A stretch of DNA of 64,000 nucleotides, taken from positions 23,634,001 through 23,698,000 of the forward strand of contig NC_037090.1 of assembly GCF_002994745.2 (NCBI RefSeq), written 5' to 3'. Positions within the stretch are counted from its first letter, which is position 1. Every line of letters starts with the position of its first letter. Made by a program: the position numbers and the translations under genes. Below, piece after piece: positions 19,719-31,668 of the stretch. The notes below the pieces were generated by a model. It did no database searches. It was not told where the DNA came from and saw only the letters and a list, made by a program, of their open reading frames with translations. The stretch comes from Rosa chinensis. Its lineage: Eukaryota; Streptophyta; Magnoliopsida; Rosales; Rosaceae.

Positions 19719-22700
19719 TTAACCCTGCAGATAAATCCCAGTCCCCATAAGTAAAACTGGAAATGTCAACTGTCAAAACTTGTGGGAAATAAGCAAGCTT
19801 GAGAGACATACCTGTTGGCTCAGAATTTCGACTGCCACATTAATATCACCATCTGCAGCTGCTAGTGCAACTTCAACCTGTGTCTGTAGCCCAGTCCAAC
19901 AAATCAGCATTCAAAAGTATAAACTCTACTAAAAAACAAGGATACAGAAATTTAGCAACCTATCCCATAGCATTGGATCCTTTATCTATGTAAATATGAA
20001 TCAAGGCAGTTTCTGAACAATGAAAACTACAGAATGGTTGCTCATTTCAATAAGGAGAAGCACAGGATGAATTCTTTACCCTTTCAAAACCCATTGATAC
20101 AAGCTTTTGTATTTCTTCTTCAGAAGCCACATAATCCTGAATCCAACCAAGAGATATTAATAATCCAAATGCACTGGAAGATTGGAAATGAGTATGTCAA
20201 CTAAATAAAAATAAAGACCTGATGGTGAACAGGAATTTCAGCTCCAGCTGCCACCGTATTATTTACTGTTTGCCTGAAAATATCATGAAAAGTGATGGTA
20301 ACATTCCCATTCTATAGGTACAAACTGCTTATAGTCTACCTACTTTACTGAAAGGCATTTTAACATTTTCCTTATTAGGGAATAGAGAGTAAGGTTATTA
20401 AAGACGATGCCGGGCAGAAAATATCTGTAATCCAAAGATTCAGAAAAATACTATATCCATGAACAGAAACAATCCATCAAGTGATAAACATCCATCAACT
20501 CAGTGGCATGTAAAAAAGATTAATCAACCAAACCAGTTAACAATCAATCTGAACGCCTTATCCATGAATGGCAACAGCCCATTAAGTCATAAACATCCAT
20601 CAACTAAGTTCTCCTAGTACCTTCCATCAGATAACTGCCGTCCTGCATCAGATGGATGTTCTGAGTCACTATTATCCAACAGTCTAGCCTGTAAGTTTGA
20701 CTCTGAATCAACATCAGAAACAGCCTGACCTTGAGCGGACCCTAGTGTCCTACCCCTCCCAGGAAATATGTCGTCTTGTGTTGCCTGCATCGTCAAATTC
20801 AATTACTCGATCTATATTTGCAAATACTGAAGGATACAACATTAAATGCTGACATGGATAGATGCGTAAAACACATAGGAGTTAGGAACATAGATCAGTT
20901 GACTTGAAGCAAACAGAAATATATAGCTTTCAACTTTTTTAAGTGAAAACAATTTATATTTGATATAAACGAGCTAGTGTAATGAACGCTCAAACCATGA
21001 GTCTTATCTATTTTTTATTTTTGGCAAGAAGACTAGCTAATTCAGAAACTGGAAATCCACTATGTACTTCTGCAATCAGTATTTTTATTTTGGTCAATAG
21101 ATAACAAACTTAAAGTCTCATGTATTGCTGTCATAGGGAGTCTTGATTCAAGACAAAAAAACTTTAAATTTTATTATACTGGAGTAAGAGAGCAATGTTT
21201 AAGACATAAAAAGCCAAGAATCAGACCTGCACACAAAATATACCACTAATGCATATGAAATCAAGAACAGTGTCATATTCCAAATGGCCTTCAGCCACAG
21301 TGACTTGTACAACCAAGGATATAGGACAGATGACTTATGTCATGAGTCACATAACGTCCACACACTTAAAACTCCTCTCCCCATATGTCCACAAATAATG
21401 ACCAGTATATAAATGATCTATATGTAAGTGTGTGATGACAAAAAGCATTTCATATATGGCCATTGAGGGTTGAAAATTACAATTACAAAGTAGTGGGTTT
21501 ATAAAAATTCAAGGGCACACAACTCTTAAGTGACAAAAAAAAGTAGAGTTTTCCTCTCTCTCACCACACACACACACACAAAAGTACTGTTTTCCTCTCT
21601 CTGACCCCACCAAGTTACATCAAGTTATCACACATAACCCTATGATCATAACAAAAAATTGAACCGCAAAGGCTAAAAAGAAGGAAAGTTTGTACTCAAA
21701 AACCACTAAAGACAGAAACACCACTACAAATCATGAAAGAGTTAAAGGTTATAAAAACAATACCTGTGAAGATGTTTCCCTCTGTGGGATCCATGAAGAT
21801 AAGTTTCTCCACAAATTTGCCGAAAACAATCCACTGGTTAAGAAAGTATATCATATTACAACTCTTATAATACACAATGAGATCTAAATTAATAAAACAG
21901 AACTTTCGTACCTTACCAATGAGATCTAAATTAATAAATAGAACTTACCTAGACGTGGTACCTTGGCTTGAATACGTAGGGATGAAGGCAGAGGGATTTC
22001 CACCAGTGCACAAAATAAATTTAGGCCGCCTCACACAAGTTGACTGGAAAGTGGAAATATAAAAATGAAAAAGTGGAATTAGAGAAAAATTAAAACAGTG
22101 TTTCCAAACTGATCAATCATCAGAAGCAATGTGTGTTTAATACTTACAAGCAACGAGGAGGCCTCAATTTTGGAATAGAAGGATGGTCCAGGAATGAGGA
22201 AATTGAACAAGCCGTAACTATCTGTATTGCAAATGCAGCATTATAGTAGTCACACTACCCCCATCTAATGCGGGAAAAAAAGAAAAGAGAAATGACATAA
22301 AAGATTGAGGAACTTACATGCGAAGCCAGACAGAATACCACACAGGTGTCCCAGTAATGAAACATTAGACATAACAAGTTGGAACACTACCAGTAAGATC
22401 CATGCATACCTGCAACAAATATTCAAGTACATTTTTCAATTTTTTTTATAAAATATATGGGAATGTAAATCACACAAGCATGTATTACTGCGATTAAAAA
22501 ACAAAGGTTACGGAAATTACCATTTAGCAGGCACATTAAAGAGCCCAAACACACTGCAGAGCAGAAGGAAAATTTGTTGTTTAGCAGAATCCAATACATT
22601 GGCCAGAAAAGAACAGCAGGGAAAATAAAAAATGCAATGGCCATCTGTCTATGCTTGTGTTCCTTTTGGGCACCCATTTGCATGATCACATGAACAGTTC

Positions 22701-24914
22701 TAAACATTTAATTATTCTAAACATTTAATTATGCTAAGATCGGGACAAATTAGAATTTGCAAAGAATATTTATCAGAGAAAAGTTACAAAATCATGTCAG
22801 AATTTAAGCATTAGAAAAACCAACCTTCTGTATTGCTGTCCACTCAGACTTGTCTCTATTACAATCATAGAAAACAAGATTCCTGAGAAGCCTATTGCAC
22901 ACTCATGCATCAAATACTCAAAAGGCTTAATAGGATTATAGGCCACCAAAAGTGCAATTAGAAGATGGAGCAGAGCATTGGTTGTAGCCAACAGAATGAT
23001 TATGTACAACAAGCGGACAGATCCCATAATTCTCTCCAACTCAGAACCCAAAGGAACCAAAGCCATCATGTTGAACAACACATGAAGCAGCGAACCATGA
23101 AACAGAATGGCAGTGAAAATCCTGTAGACTGAAAAGGCCAATAAAAAATTGATGGCCAGGAGCTGATGTCAAATTGTGTGACAATAGAAGGATACTTCTT
23201 CACTTTATATTAAAATAAATAAATCTCTATAATAGTCGTGTTGATTATAAACGTTATACTTCATAAAATTTTGATTTAAAACAGAAGAAGAAAGATTCTC
23301 AAAATAAGCAGCTGCAATTCATTATGTCAGGCTTCAAGTTGGTTGGAACTTAGAGGGACTGAATTAGGATTCTTATTGTACACTTAATGTTTAAGTTAAC
23401 ATAGATCCTGATGCAAGGAAAATATCCGGTTGAAGAATACTACTAGTTTCCAGGCCAGTGTGCGGGACTCATACAGAGCATACTCCAACACCATGCAACA
23501 AATCATCCTCACATGTTACATGAATTGTAAAAATAGAGAATTATCAAATTGTTCATCACTTTAAACATCAATAACATAAATAGTCTCAAGCAATGTCATT
23601 CATTAGTTTATTGATATATGAGCCAACATTTCATTACAACTGTGATTGATATCATGTACCAAAACAAATAACCAAAAACTTGAACATAAAAAGAATCATG
23701 AAACTAAGGAACTTAGGGAGACAAATTTCAGGTGCAATATCAAACTGAAGCACCTAAAAAATGTGAAAAAGACATTACTTGCAAGGTCGCTAAAACTAAC
23801 TAGGAGTGACATGTCAAGAGTAAAAATTCTGAAATGACGTGTGGGGAAGGGCATGTTATAAACCCAGCAAAAGGGATGCAAAATTGCACTTCTTTCTAGT
23901 AACTAAGAATAGGCTCAGATTTCACTTTCCAAAAACTTACCTTGGAATCGTGATATAACTGCAGACGGCAAAAAGCATATTTCATAGAAGGAGTCATATC
24001 CGGCCAAGAGGCAAACCAAGTAAATAGTTGTGCAAACAACAACCACCGCAGAAGTAAGGAAAGGAAGACCCTCCCACCATTGTGCCAACCTAGTCTGCAC
24101 TCCTGCCTACACACCCAAACATTCAATCAGTTTGAGAACTTACTTGAATCCAAAATGTAAGCTGTATAATATCAAAATCAAAAACCTCTGCCCACTCCAA
24201 ATTTAATGCAACACCGATACTATCTTGAAATGACGAGTACAAATTCATCCTCATAAGCACACACACAACAACAGCTCATGACACCTCAGATCAAACTTAG
24301 GGTTCTAAAAGTTTAAAGCACTCATATGTAATTTATTTCAGTTTCGTAACATTGAAAAGTCAACCGCAATGAAAAGAAACAAGAAATTTCTAATGATCGA
24401 GTAAATTCCTGAGAAATGCACATCAAACATGTACAAATTTTCGTCCCTCCAAATCGAGAAGCCAGAACTAACTAAGTTTACTGGCGAATTTGCGCTCAAT
24501 TTTGGTAAAACTTAGGGCTCTTAAAGTTTAAAGCACTGAAATACAGGCTATTTCATTTCCATAACATCAAAGCCAACCGCAATGAAACGAAGCAAGAAAT
24601 TTCTAATGATCCAGTAAATTCCTGAGAAATGTGCATCAAACATGAACTAATTTTCGTCCCTCCAAATCGAGAAGCCAGAACGAACTAAGTTCACCGGCGA
24701 ATTTGCGGTCAATTTTGCTAAAACTTACCTCATTCTGTACCTAATAAAAACCTAGATTCAGAATTCCGGTTCCGTCAAAATTCCAGTTCCTCACGGAACA
24801 CAAGAAGAATGAAGAAATCTGAGAGAGAAATGGAACAGGTTGAAGCAAAAAGTAACGCAGAGAAAATTAGATCGGGGAAGAAAGTTTTACCTCGGAAACG
24901 ATGTTAGGCCTCAT
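19719..24914 (-). CDS. RBL15: Rhomboid-like protein with C-terminal UBA domain (RBL15 type), 403 aa
   Basis: A multi-pass membrane protein of the rhomboid family joined to a ubiquitin-associated domain. Thirteen coding exons join in phase, from 24891-24914 (MRPNIVSE) and 23941-24106 through 22825-23128 to 19812-19883 and a two-codon last exon 19719-19724. The protein starts like Arabidopsis RBL15. The catalytic Ser145 lies in IGFSGILFSM and His197 in LLGHLCGILSG, so the Ser-His dyad is intact and intramembrane proteolysis is possible. Conserved HxxxN (HVLFN, 79-83) is present. Hydrophobic segments begin at about residue 22. A Ser-rich linker leads to a UBA domain near the C-terminus (EEEIQKLVSMGFERTQVEVA), which would bind ubiquitin and suggests a role in membrane protein quality control. 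No break is seen. Confidence 0.95.
21875..21950. repeat. Short tandem duplication next to a rhomboid splice donor
   Basis: The phrase aatgagatctaaattaataaa occurs twice, near 21877 and 21919, with related 'gaacttt/acttacc' tails. The duplication created an extra donor-like 'ccttacc' next to the true donor of the exon ending at 21949. Confidence 0.6.
24293..24725. repeat. Two-copy tandem duplication (about 214 bp) in rhomboid intron 1
   Basis: Starting near 24294 and again near 24508 the sequence runs aaacttaggg..taaaagtttaaagcac and continues through 'caagaaatttctaatgat', 'cctgagaaatg' and 'cgtccctccaaatcgagaag'. The copies differ by scattered substitutions. Confidence 0.85.
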
Positions 24915-25069
24915 TTTCTTTTCTTGCTTGGTTGCTCTGTGAAGATTGAAGAAGAAGAAGAAGAGTGACTTGGTTTTGAAAACAAGAAAATAGTTAGTTG
25001 GAGTCACCAAATCGCTATGTACGCGCGTTTCTAACTTCTGTGAGGATCTCGAACCCTCCAAAGTCCAAA

Positions 25070-26410
25070 GTCGGCGATTTTTGTACCCGGGTCTACAAAT
25101 ACGGGCGGGTCAGCCCAAATATGCTAATTTGCAGTTAGTGAGGTCCAACTTCAGCAAGAAATTGAACGGGAAGTCTAAAAGTTAACTATAGGGTGTAAAT
25201 CGGTAATAACTAGAAAATTGAGGACGTAAATAATCAAAATTGAAATGTTAAGAGGTAAATCAGCGGTCAAGAGAAAAATCGAGGGACAATATGAGTATTT
25301 CACTATTTGACCTTAGTCTTGTTCCAAAATCCCACTTCAGCTACAAATCCCAGCTCATGAGGAGTTCATGATTGCACGTTATTGACTCAACTTCAACTAA
25401 TAGATCTGGGGTTGGGCGAATTCATCAATATTACATAGGCATGTAAATTTGCGCTAGTGTGGAGCCTTGGACGTACTGAAGGATCAATTTGCTGCATCTT
25501 CTAGACATGTTGTATTGTACATGATTAATCTTTGGCTGTTTATTCAATCTTTGTGCATCAATAGATGTTGGCGTGGTTTAGTTTTTTGTTTCGCTTGGAA
25601 GTGGAAAGAGGGAGTTGTCAAATGTCAACAGAAAATCATGGTTAAAATGAAAAGTGTGGAAAATTAAAAAAATAAAAAGAGATCTGAATAGAACCAACCT
25701 TTTATGTTTTGACCATTAACTTTGAAGAAAACATGACAACTACCATTTACCATATACATTACAAGTTTACAACTACGAATATGTATGACGTTGAAATGAT
25801 TTGAACCTTTTCGTGTTAAGACATCTCATGTGAACTACAAGGTCATAAAAGTCATTCAATACGGTCCGAAATGGCTATCAGTTAGTGAATGAGTTATGGC
25901 ATTATAGTAAAAAAAAAATTGTTGTCCATATCATAGTTTATTTGATGATTTTACTTCTCTTCAAAAACAAAAAACAAAAAATTCAATGATTTTGCTTTTG
26001 TTTGATTTGATTTGAGATATTGGAGTAAATGAACCAATAAAAATTAGAGTTGATAGAATAATTAGTCTCTAAGTTCAGAAAGCCTCTGAAGATAAAGAGA
26101 GAAAAAGATTAGAAAGAAAAGAGAAAATAAACTAATAGATGTTTAACTACAGAGTGCATTAGACTGAACTTGTTATCAAGCAGAGCATCAAAGTAATCAG
26201 TGATGAGACTCAAAAGAGTTAGGTATCTAATTGATAGTTTCTACATTTCCTCACCATTTTGTATGCTCAAATCAAAGATGTTGCCCAAATGTATGTTTTC
26301 ACTCAAATCAAAGATGTTGTCCATATGTATGTTTTCACTCTACCACCATTTAAGAGAACACTTGGTCCAAACTTGCATTTTTCCTATCTGCGCATTTTGT
26401 CTTTTAACGC
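25070..26410. other. Intergenic region, no gene recognised
   Basis: AT-rich DNA upstream of the rhomboid gene. It contains one short tandem duplication near 26262-26340 (unit about 36 bp containing caaatcaaagatgttg). The small ORFs have no family features. Confidence 0.5.
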
Positions 26411-26428
26411 AACATCCTCCCTCCCTGA

Positions 26429-27732
26429 ACTTCCAATCCGAAAAAACCCTAGGCAAAACAGAAAGTGAGCAGCGCCTGTCCGGCGGCGCGCCCTCCGGCG
26501 TCGTCGTCGGACGGGACAGAAGGGACTTAGTACCCGATTGTGAGAGGTCCAGTCGGAGAAGGGATTGCGGGGGATGACGGAGCAAACCAGATCGTTTGGC
26601 GACATCGACGTTGGCGGCAGGCAAGTGGGATCGGTATTGCTCTATCCGAGGGAGGAGCGCGGACGGCGGGGGGTGGTTCTGAGTTAGAGTGGCGGGCTCG
26701 GAGGTCTCTTGGCGGTGATAACCAGGTGGCGGCTTTGCTGGTTTCTTCGGGCCTTCGATCCAGTCAGTTTGCTTCGATCGGATTTGGAAGGTTTGGGTTG
26801 GGTCTGGGGTGGGGTGGGGTGGCGCGCCTTGCCTGAGTAGTGGGGATGATGGAAGGTAGGCGTCAAGGCGGTGGCGGCGGAGCTGCCGGTGGCGGGACGA
26901 TGGGATCTGTCCTCCGCTCCTTCAGGGGTGATGGCTGGTTCGATATTGATCTGGTTTACGGCGGAAGGGAAGATGGTATGTTGCTGGCGGCGGTCAGTGT
27001 CCAGTGGTGGCGAGTGTTTCGGCGGTGGCGGACTGGGCCTTAATCTGAGTGTGGGCCCGGCCTGGGCCTGGTGGTATTTGGGCCTGGGTTTTTTTGTTTT
27101 AATGCTATTTGTTTTGTTTGTTTGGCAGTTGGTGTGTAGTCGGTAATAAGGCACTACTAAGGATGTGGCAGCGACAATCTTCTCTTTCACAGTCTCGGGG
27201 TAGTTCCTGTTCTAGAGTTGGGTCAACAGCGGTGGCAAAAACGTCTGACTATAGACAATCATCCTTGGCCTTCTAGTGGGTCCTTCCTGTCTGGGATCGA
27301 GTTGGAGCGATGGCGATTTGGAGCAGTGGTGGATGGATGGTGTTGACAATAGGGTGGTGATGGTGTTTTCTTTAGTCCCAGGTCTGAATGTCTGGTAATT
27401 CTTTTGGTCGAGTTTAGGTCACAATGAGTGTTGGCTTGGTCGATTCAAAGCTGGTCAAGAAGACTCTGGTTGGTGAGTTTAGTGTCGACACAAGTGAGTT
27501 GCCCAGTTTAGAGTTCTTATTGGCTGGACGAGAGGTGAGCTGTCAAGGATTCACTGCTCCTGCGCTTTTTGTCTTTGTCATACAGTTGTAGTGCCAGTTT
27601 AGAGTCAGTCACTATAGAGTTCCAGTGTGAAGTCTAGAGGCCATTTCTGGTTAAGAGATGTCGCCTAAAACTCGTTGTAAGCAGTTCATTATTAATGAAG
27701 TTCTTCTTTGATCAAAAAAAAAAAAAAAAAAA
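26429..27732 (+). mobile_element. Retroposon (1.3 kb) with poly(A) tail and 18-bp target-site duplication
   Basis: The identical 18-mer aacatcctccctccctga occurs at 26411-26428 and 27733-27750. Between them lies a G-rich, GC-biased element that ends in an A-run at 27714-27734, preceded by ttcattattaatgaagttct. The long target duplication plus poly(A) show target-primed reverse transcription. No reverse transcriptase or other known domain is encoded, so it is non-autonomous or a retrocopy of a non-coding transcript. The perfect duplication implies a fairly recent insertion. Confidence 0.85.
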
Positions 27733-27750
27733 AACATCCTCCCTCCCTGA

Positions 27751-28682
27751 GTGTTCAGTTTTTTGGTTTTTGGCTATTATTAATATTTCCTTATTTTGTT
27801 TTGTAGTTTTTGTGTTTAATGAGAAGTTTTAAGATTTTTTTATTGGGACCTCCATATTTGCTCATTTGATCTCTCATAAAAATTACACAGATGTGTCTCC
27901 TATTTGCTTTTTAAAAAGTAAACTTTGCTTAGTAAACCTCTTTCAAATACCTAACTTAACCTTACTCATAAAAGGAAATGTTTTCAAGCATTAAGAATGA
28001 GTTATAATGCTCCTATAATTATTTATTGACCAAAAAAGAAACTTGACATTGTCAAAAAAAGAAAAAAAAAACTGAGATAATTATTGAAAATAGATAGTGT
28101 AACTAATTAACAAAAACTTATTAGATATTTTTTCAAGCCTAATATTGTTTGGCTCCAATTTTGTTGCAGCTGGTCAACAATCTCTTTTCTTGCGCGGGCG
28201 TGCCAGCACCGTTCGGGTGCAGTCGTCGGGGGTGTCCCTTGACCTGACTTCTGTCGAGCAATTGTAGACGAGGAGAGCACCAACCTTATCGCGGGATTCT
28301 TTGTGCCTCGTGGTGAGGACTTTGCTGAAGTTTCTTCTTGTTCACAAGTCGATACTCAATATTGCAGATTGAGCAGAGCGAAATCACTGGAAAGTATTGA
28401 GATCTTGCTAAAGCATGACTTTAGCTTGGCTAGATTGCTAGGGCGTTACCCTTGCTTGGCTGGTTCTATAACTGTTGTGGTCGCGGTACTACCGTCGCCT
28501 CCCGAGGAGATTAGGACCGAAGTACGTTGACAGAGGGTTTGGTGGCACTGAAAGTCGGCTTCTGAGAAGACTAGGACTAGGAGTGTGATCACCGGTAAGA
28601 CAAAGAGAAGGAGAGGAGTTGCTTTTAGAGAGGTTTCTCTAGAGAGAACTTAGATCATCTTAGAGATGTTAAAAATCTCTCA
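27751..28682. other. Intergenic, probable repeat-derived
   Basis: No gene is recognised. The GC-richer block 28190-28560 (gggtgcagtcgtcgggggtg and following) differs in composition from its AT-rich surroundings and reads like a piece of a repeat, but I cannot assign a family. Confidence 0.4.
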
Positions 28683-29526
28683 TTTTAATTTTACATTTTT
28701 GTCTATTTAACCCAAAATTTGGACTCTTGACATTCTTTTTCTTGGAAATTTTATGAAGTGATGGTGAAAAAAATGGGGAAGTTTTGGCCTTGTCCCCATA
28801 TACCAAACGCGGTGGTTGAATTCTATTTTTATTAGATAAAATAGTTGTCCCTGTTATCAAATTCATTTTCACCACAACAATTGTGGGCAACAGCCACACA
28901 GCTGTTGCCACGAGATGAATGGATGGTGGATAATGGAGTCACGTACAAACCATTAAGGGTTGCTCTTTATTATTTTATATTTGTGAAACTCATCCGTACT
29001 AGAAACAGTAACTGGGCCAAATTTTTATATAAGTTTTTTACATTTTTTATTATTTTCTTATCAGTGGGTGTTGTTTTAATATTTATTTATTTATTTTATA
29101 TTAAATTTGAAGAGGCCCAACTCCTTGTTTTCGTTACTTGAAGCATATTTGCCTCTTTTTCTCATAAAAAACAAGAAGCAAAATAAAAACTATATTTGCC
29201 TCTTGGAATCTTGGTCTTATACTGACCTTCATTTTTATTGGACCAAACAATTAAGGACTCAGAACTACTAAACAACTCGACGCCATATTATTTTTTTTGT
29301 TTAAATTTTTTGCAAAGTAAGACAGAAACACTTCATTCAATACTCTTTATACTCACGGCTAAGTGAGAGAGGGCCTCTCTCTAGAAAGCAGAAACCCCAG
29401 ATCTAGATTTCCCCCTCCTCCCCCTCTTTCTTGCCAGATCTAGATATCTCCGATCTGGATCTTCGGCTTGAAAGTCGAGGGAGATACTTTCCCTTTCCAT
29501 GAGGCTTCTTCCCACCTTGACAGTCG

Positions 29527-30195
29527 GTGGCACACAACCCCGCCCACCATGGGCGCTTTTGCCCGGAGTTTGCCTCCGATCTGAGGTTGTGTGCCTCTCT
29601 TTCCATTTCTCTGTTGTTTCCCTTTCTGCTTTGTTTTTCCCTTTCCTTCAGTTTTCTTGGTCTATTCCTCTTGTTCCTGTCCCAATCTTTTCCAGATCTA
29701 CCTTTTTCCCCCTCAAACCCACTGCTATACCGGTGCACTGCTATCTCTGGTGATGCTTATCCTATTCCTTCTGCAATGGCCTGTAAATATGTTCCTCGGA
29801 GCTCTGTTCAAAACGGGGTCTGCCCGTTAGTGCACCCGGTGATGCTACAAGACCCTTTGGGTGCCTGTCTCTTTGATCCCTTGCTGGATCTCACGTATCT
29901 CTCTTTTCAACCAGGTTTTTTGGTTGATTTCTTTTCAGATGAAGGTCTTCTTGTTGAAGATGGTTTGAGTTATATGGCTATAACTTTTGTTTCTGGAAAA
30001 TTTTCAGATGGGTACTTCGGAATCGCCTTCGAAGCCCTCAATGATCTCTCGATCCGGTTGGATGCTGCTTCTGGTGGCTCTGTTCTCCATGAAGGTGGCG
30101 CTGCTGGTTCTTCCTCGTTGACGGCAACTGTGTTGGCTTACCAAGAACGTGGGCTTGCCTGGTTTAGGCTCAGGGCTTTAGTAATCAACAAATAG
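29527..30195 (+). other. Unassigned ORF inside the CACTA relic (222 codons)
   Basis: An open frame runs from MAHNPAHHGRFC to RALVINK. The first third is hydrophobic and Phe/Leu/Ser-rich; the rest is of mixed composition. I recognise no family. The DNA before it (29340-29500) has leader-like CT-rich character, and shorter overlapping frames exist. It could be host sequence captured by the transposon, or chance. A genuine protein is doubtful. Confidence 0.25.
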
Positions 30196-30385
30196 CCCGC
30201 TCCGTATTATGCAAAATGAGTACCCCACTAATTTATATATGTTTTGTTTGTAAAAGATTTTTTTGATGTACAACCTGATGCTATGAATATCACGGCATTT
30301 AGTTATGTTAGTTTCTCTTACTTTAATCTTCATAACTTATTCTTATTTAAGTTGTTTGTATTATTCCTCACACTTAATCAGGAAC

Positions 30386-30697
30386 ATGGGAACACTTCAG
30401 AGGTATGTGCGTAACAAAAGTCGACCTGAGAGTTCGATTGCTGAAGGGTACATTGCTGACGAGGCCATGTTGTTTTGTTCCATGTACTTGGAAGATTCAG
30501 TTACACGCCGGACCAATCTTGGACGAAATGCTGATGCGGAACATCGAGATGTGTCTGGTGGTTATTCAATTTTCCTTAATATTGATCATGCTATTAGAGG
30601 TTCGGGTAAAGAAGTGCATATGGATTATAACGAGTGGCTTCGCGTACATAGATATGTTCTACTTAATTGTCTAGAGGTCAAACCATTCGTAGAGTAA
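30386..30697 (+). pseudogene. TNP2-like CACTA transposase fragment (DUF4218 region)
   Basis: The frame contains RNKSRPESSIAEGYIADEA followed by LFCSMYLED, the hallmark of the DUF4218 region found downstream of the catalytic domain in plant CACTA transposases (usual form: RNKARPEGSIAEGY..EE.LTFCSRYL). Only this piece survives; the catalytic DDE part is not visible. It sits inside 28870-31471 and supports the superfamily call made from the termini. Confidence 0.8.
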
Positions 30698-31519
30698 GTT
30701 GCTTATTAAAATTATGAAATTGCAGCGGCAAGTTACCAAAAATTGAGGCACTTCAGATTTCACCTTTTGATTAGTATCAATTGTGCTTAAGGCCTCTGTA
30801 TTTTTGTTGTTTTGGACTTGATTTATGAGCTCTCTAGTATTGGTGGTAGCAACCTGATCATGGGATAAGTGCAGAGGCTTTTAAGTTTAGCTTCATAAGA
30901 AGATTTAGGTTTTGGATGTATATCTGTGAAGTTTGATTTAATTTAATTGTGTTCAACTACTATTTGGACTCTATGGTAGTTTGTGTATCTGTCAGGTATT
31001 ATACCTGAAGTGATTAATGTAATATAAAAGTATTAAATGAAAGATTCAATATGCTTTTGTAATTAACAATTGTTTTGTTTTGTTTTTTTTTTGGTGGTTT
31101 GTGTCAAATTTATGATTAACCAAAAAATAAAAAATAAAAAATAAAAAATAAAAAATAAATAAAAATATTTAGGGGGACCCACCAGATGGTGTAATTAAAT
31201 GAAAGAAGAACCTTTATTATTTCAATTGCTAGACACACACAATCGTAGGTTTTGCAGTTATATGGCCCACCACAATGTCAGACTCATTGTACCCACGGAA
31301 GCATATAAACGTGACTGGTATGATGTATTGCAACTGGCCTACAGGGCACTGACCCATTTAAAAGTGGCTGTAATGTGGCAATGGGTCATAGACACACACA
31401 TATGTGGCTTTTGGCCCAAACTTGTCACCAATAGTGCATGCATGTGGCTATTGCCATAAATTGTAGTGGTGTTTATACATCTGTTTCAATTACATCTCTA
31501 ATAGTATTAGGAGTTTGAA

Positions 31520-31532
31520 GCCTATAAATAAC
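31520..31532 (+). promoter_or_regulatory. TATA box of F-box gene copy 1
   Basis: cctataaataacg lies about 145 bp before the start codon. The same sequence stands at the same distance before the second F-box copy (about 35141). The CACTA element ends only about 50 bp upstream of it. Confidence 0.6.
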
Positions 31533-31668
31533 GGGCCTGCAGCTCTCATCTCTGTCTCAACCTCTTCGCTTCCGTGCTCTCGTATCTCGTGGTTTATCTC
31601 TCTGTTTTTTTTTTCCTGAGAATTATCGTTGTTTCTCTTTATCGAGTAAGAGTTCCAGAAGACGCCCA

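Larger units (their letters stand above)
28870..31471. mobile_element. CACTA (En/Spm-type) transposon relic, 2.6 kb
   Basis: The left end reads CACCACAACAATTGTGGGCA and the right end, inverted, CACCACTACAATTTATGGCA; both continue with a CA(A)YAGCCACA block, so these are terminal inverted repeats. A 3-bp duplication TTT flanks the element (28867-28869 and 31472-31474). The paralogous copy at about 35095 has the unoccupied site with a single TTTT run, which defines the ends exactly. Three-bp duplications and the transposase fragment inside (30386-30697) identify the CACTA superfamily. Repeats of GTGGC-type words cluster near the right end, like subterminal binding repeats. The coding part is broken, so it is not autonomous. 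Confidence 0.88.

Noticed and set aside
26340..27190. Several overlapping ORFs up to 168 codons
   Set aside because: Most of this stretch (26429 onwards) is inside the poly(A)-tailed retroposon; open frames on both strands follow from GC-richness. No domain is visible.
29527..30195. Secreted or membrane protein gene inside the CACTA element
   Set aside because: The hydrophobic start looks like a signal sequence, but it is a translation of CT-rich leader-like DNA and no family matches; kept only as an unassigned ORF.
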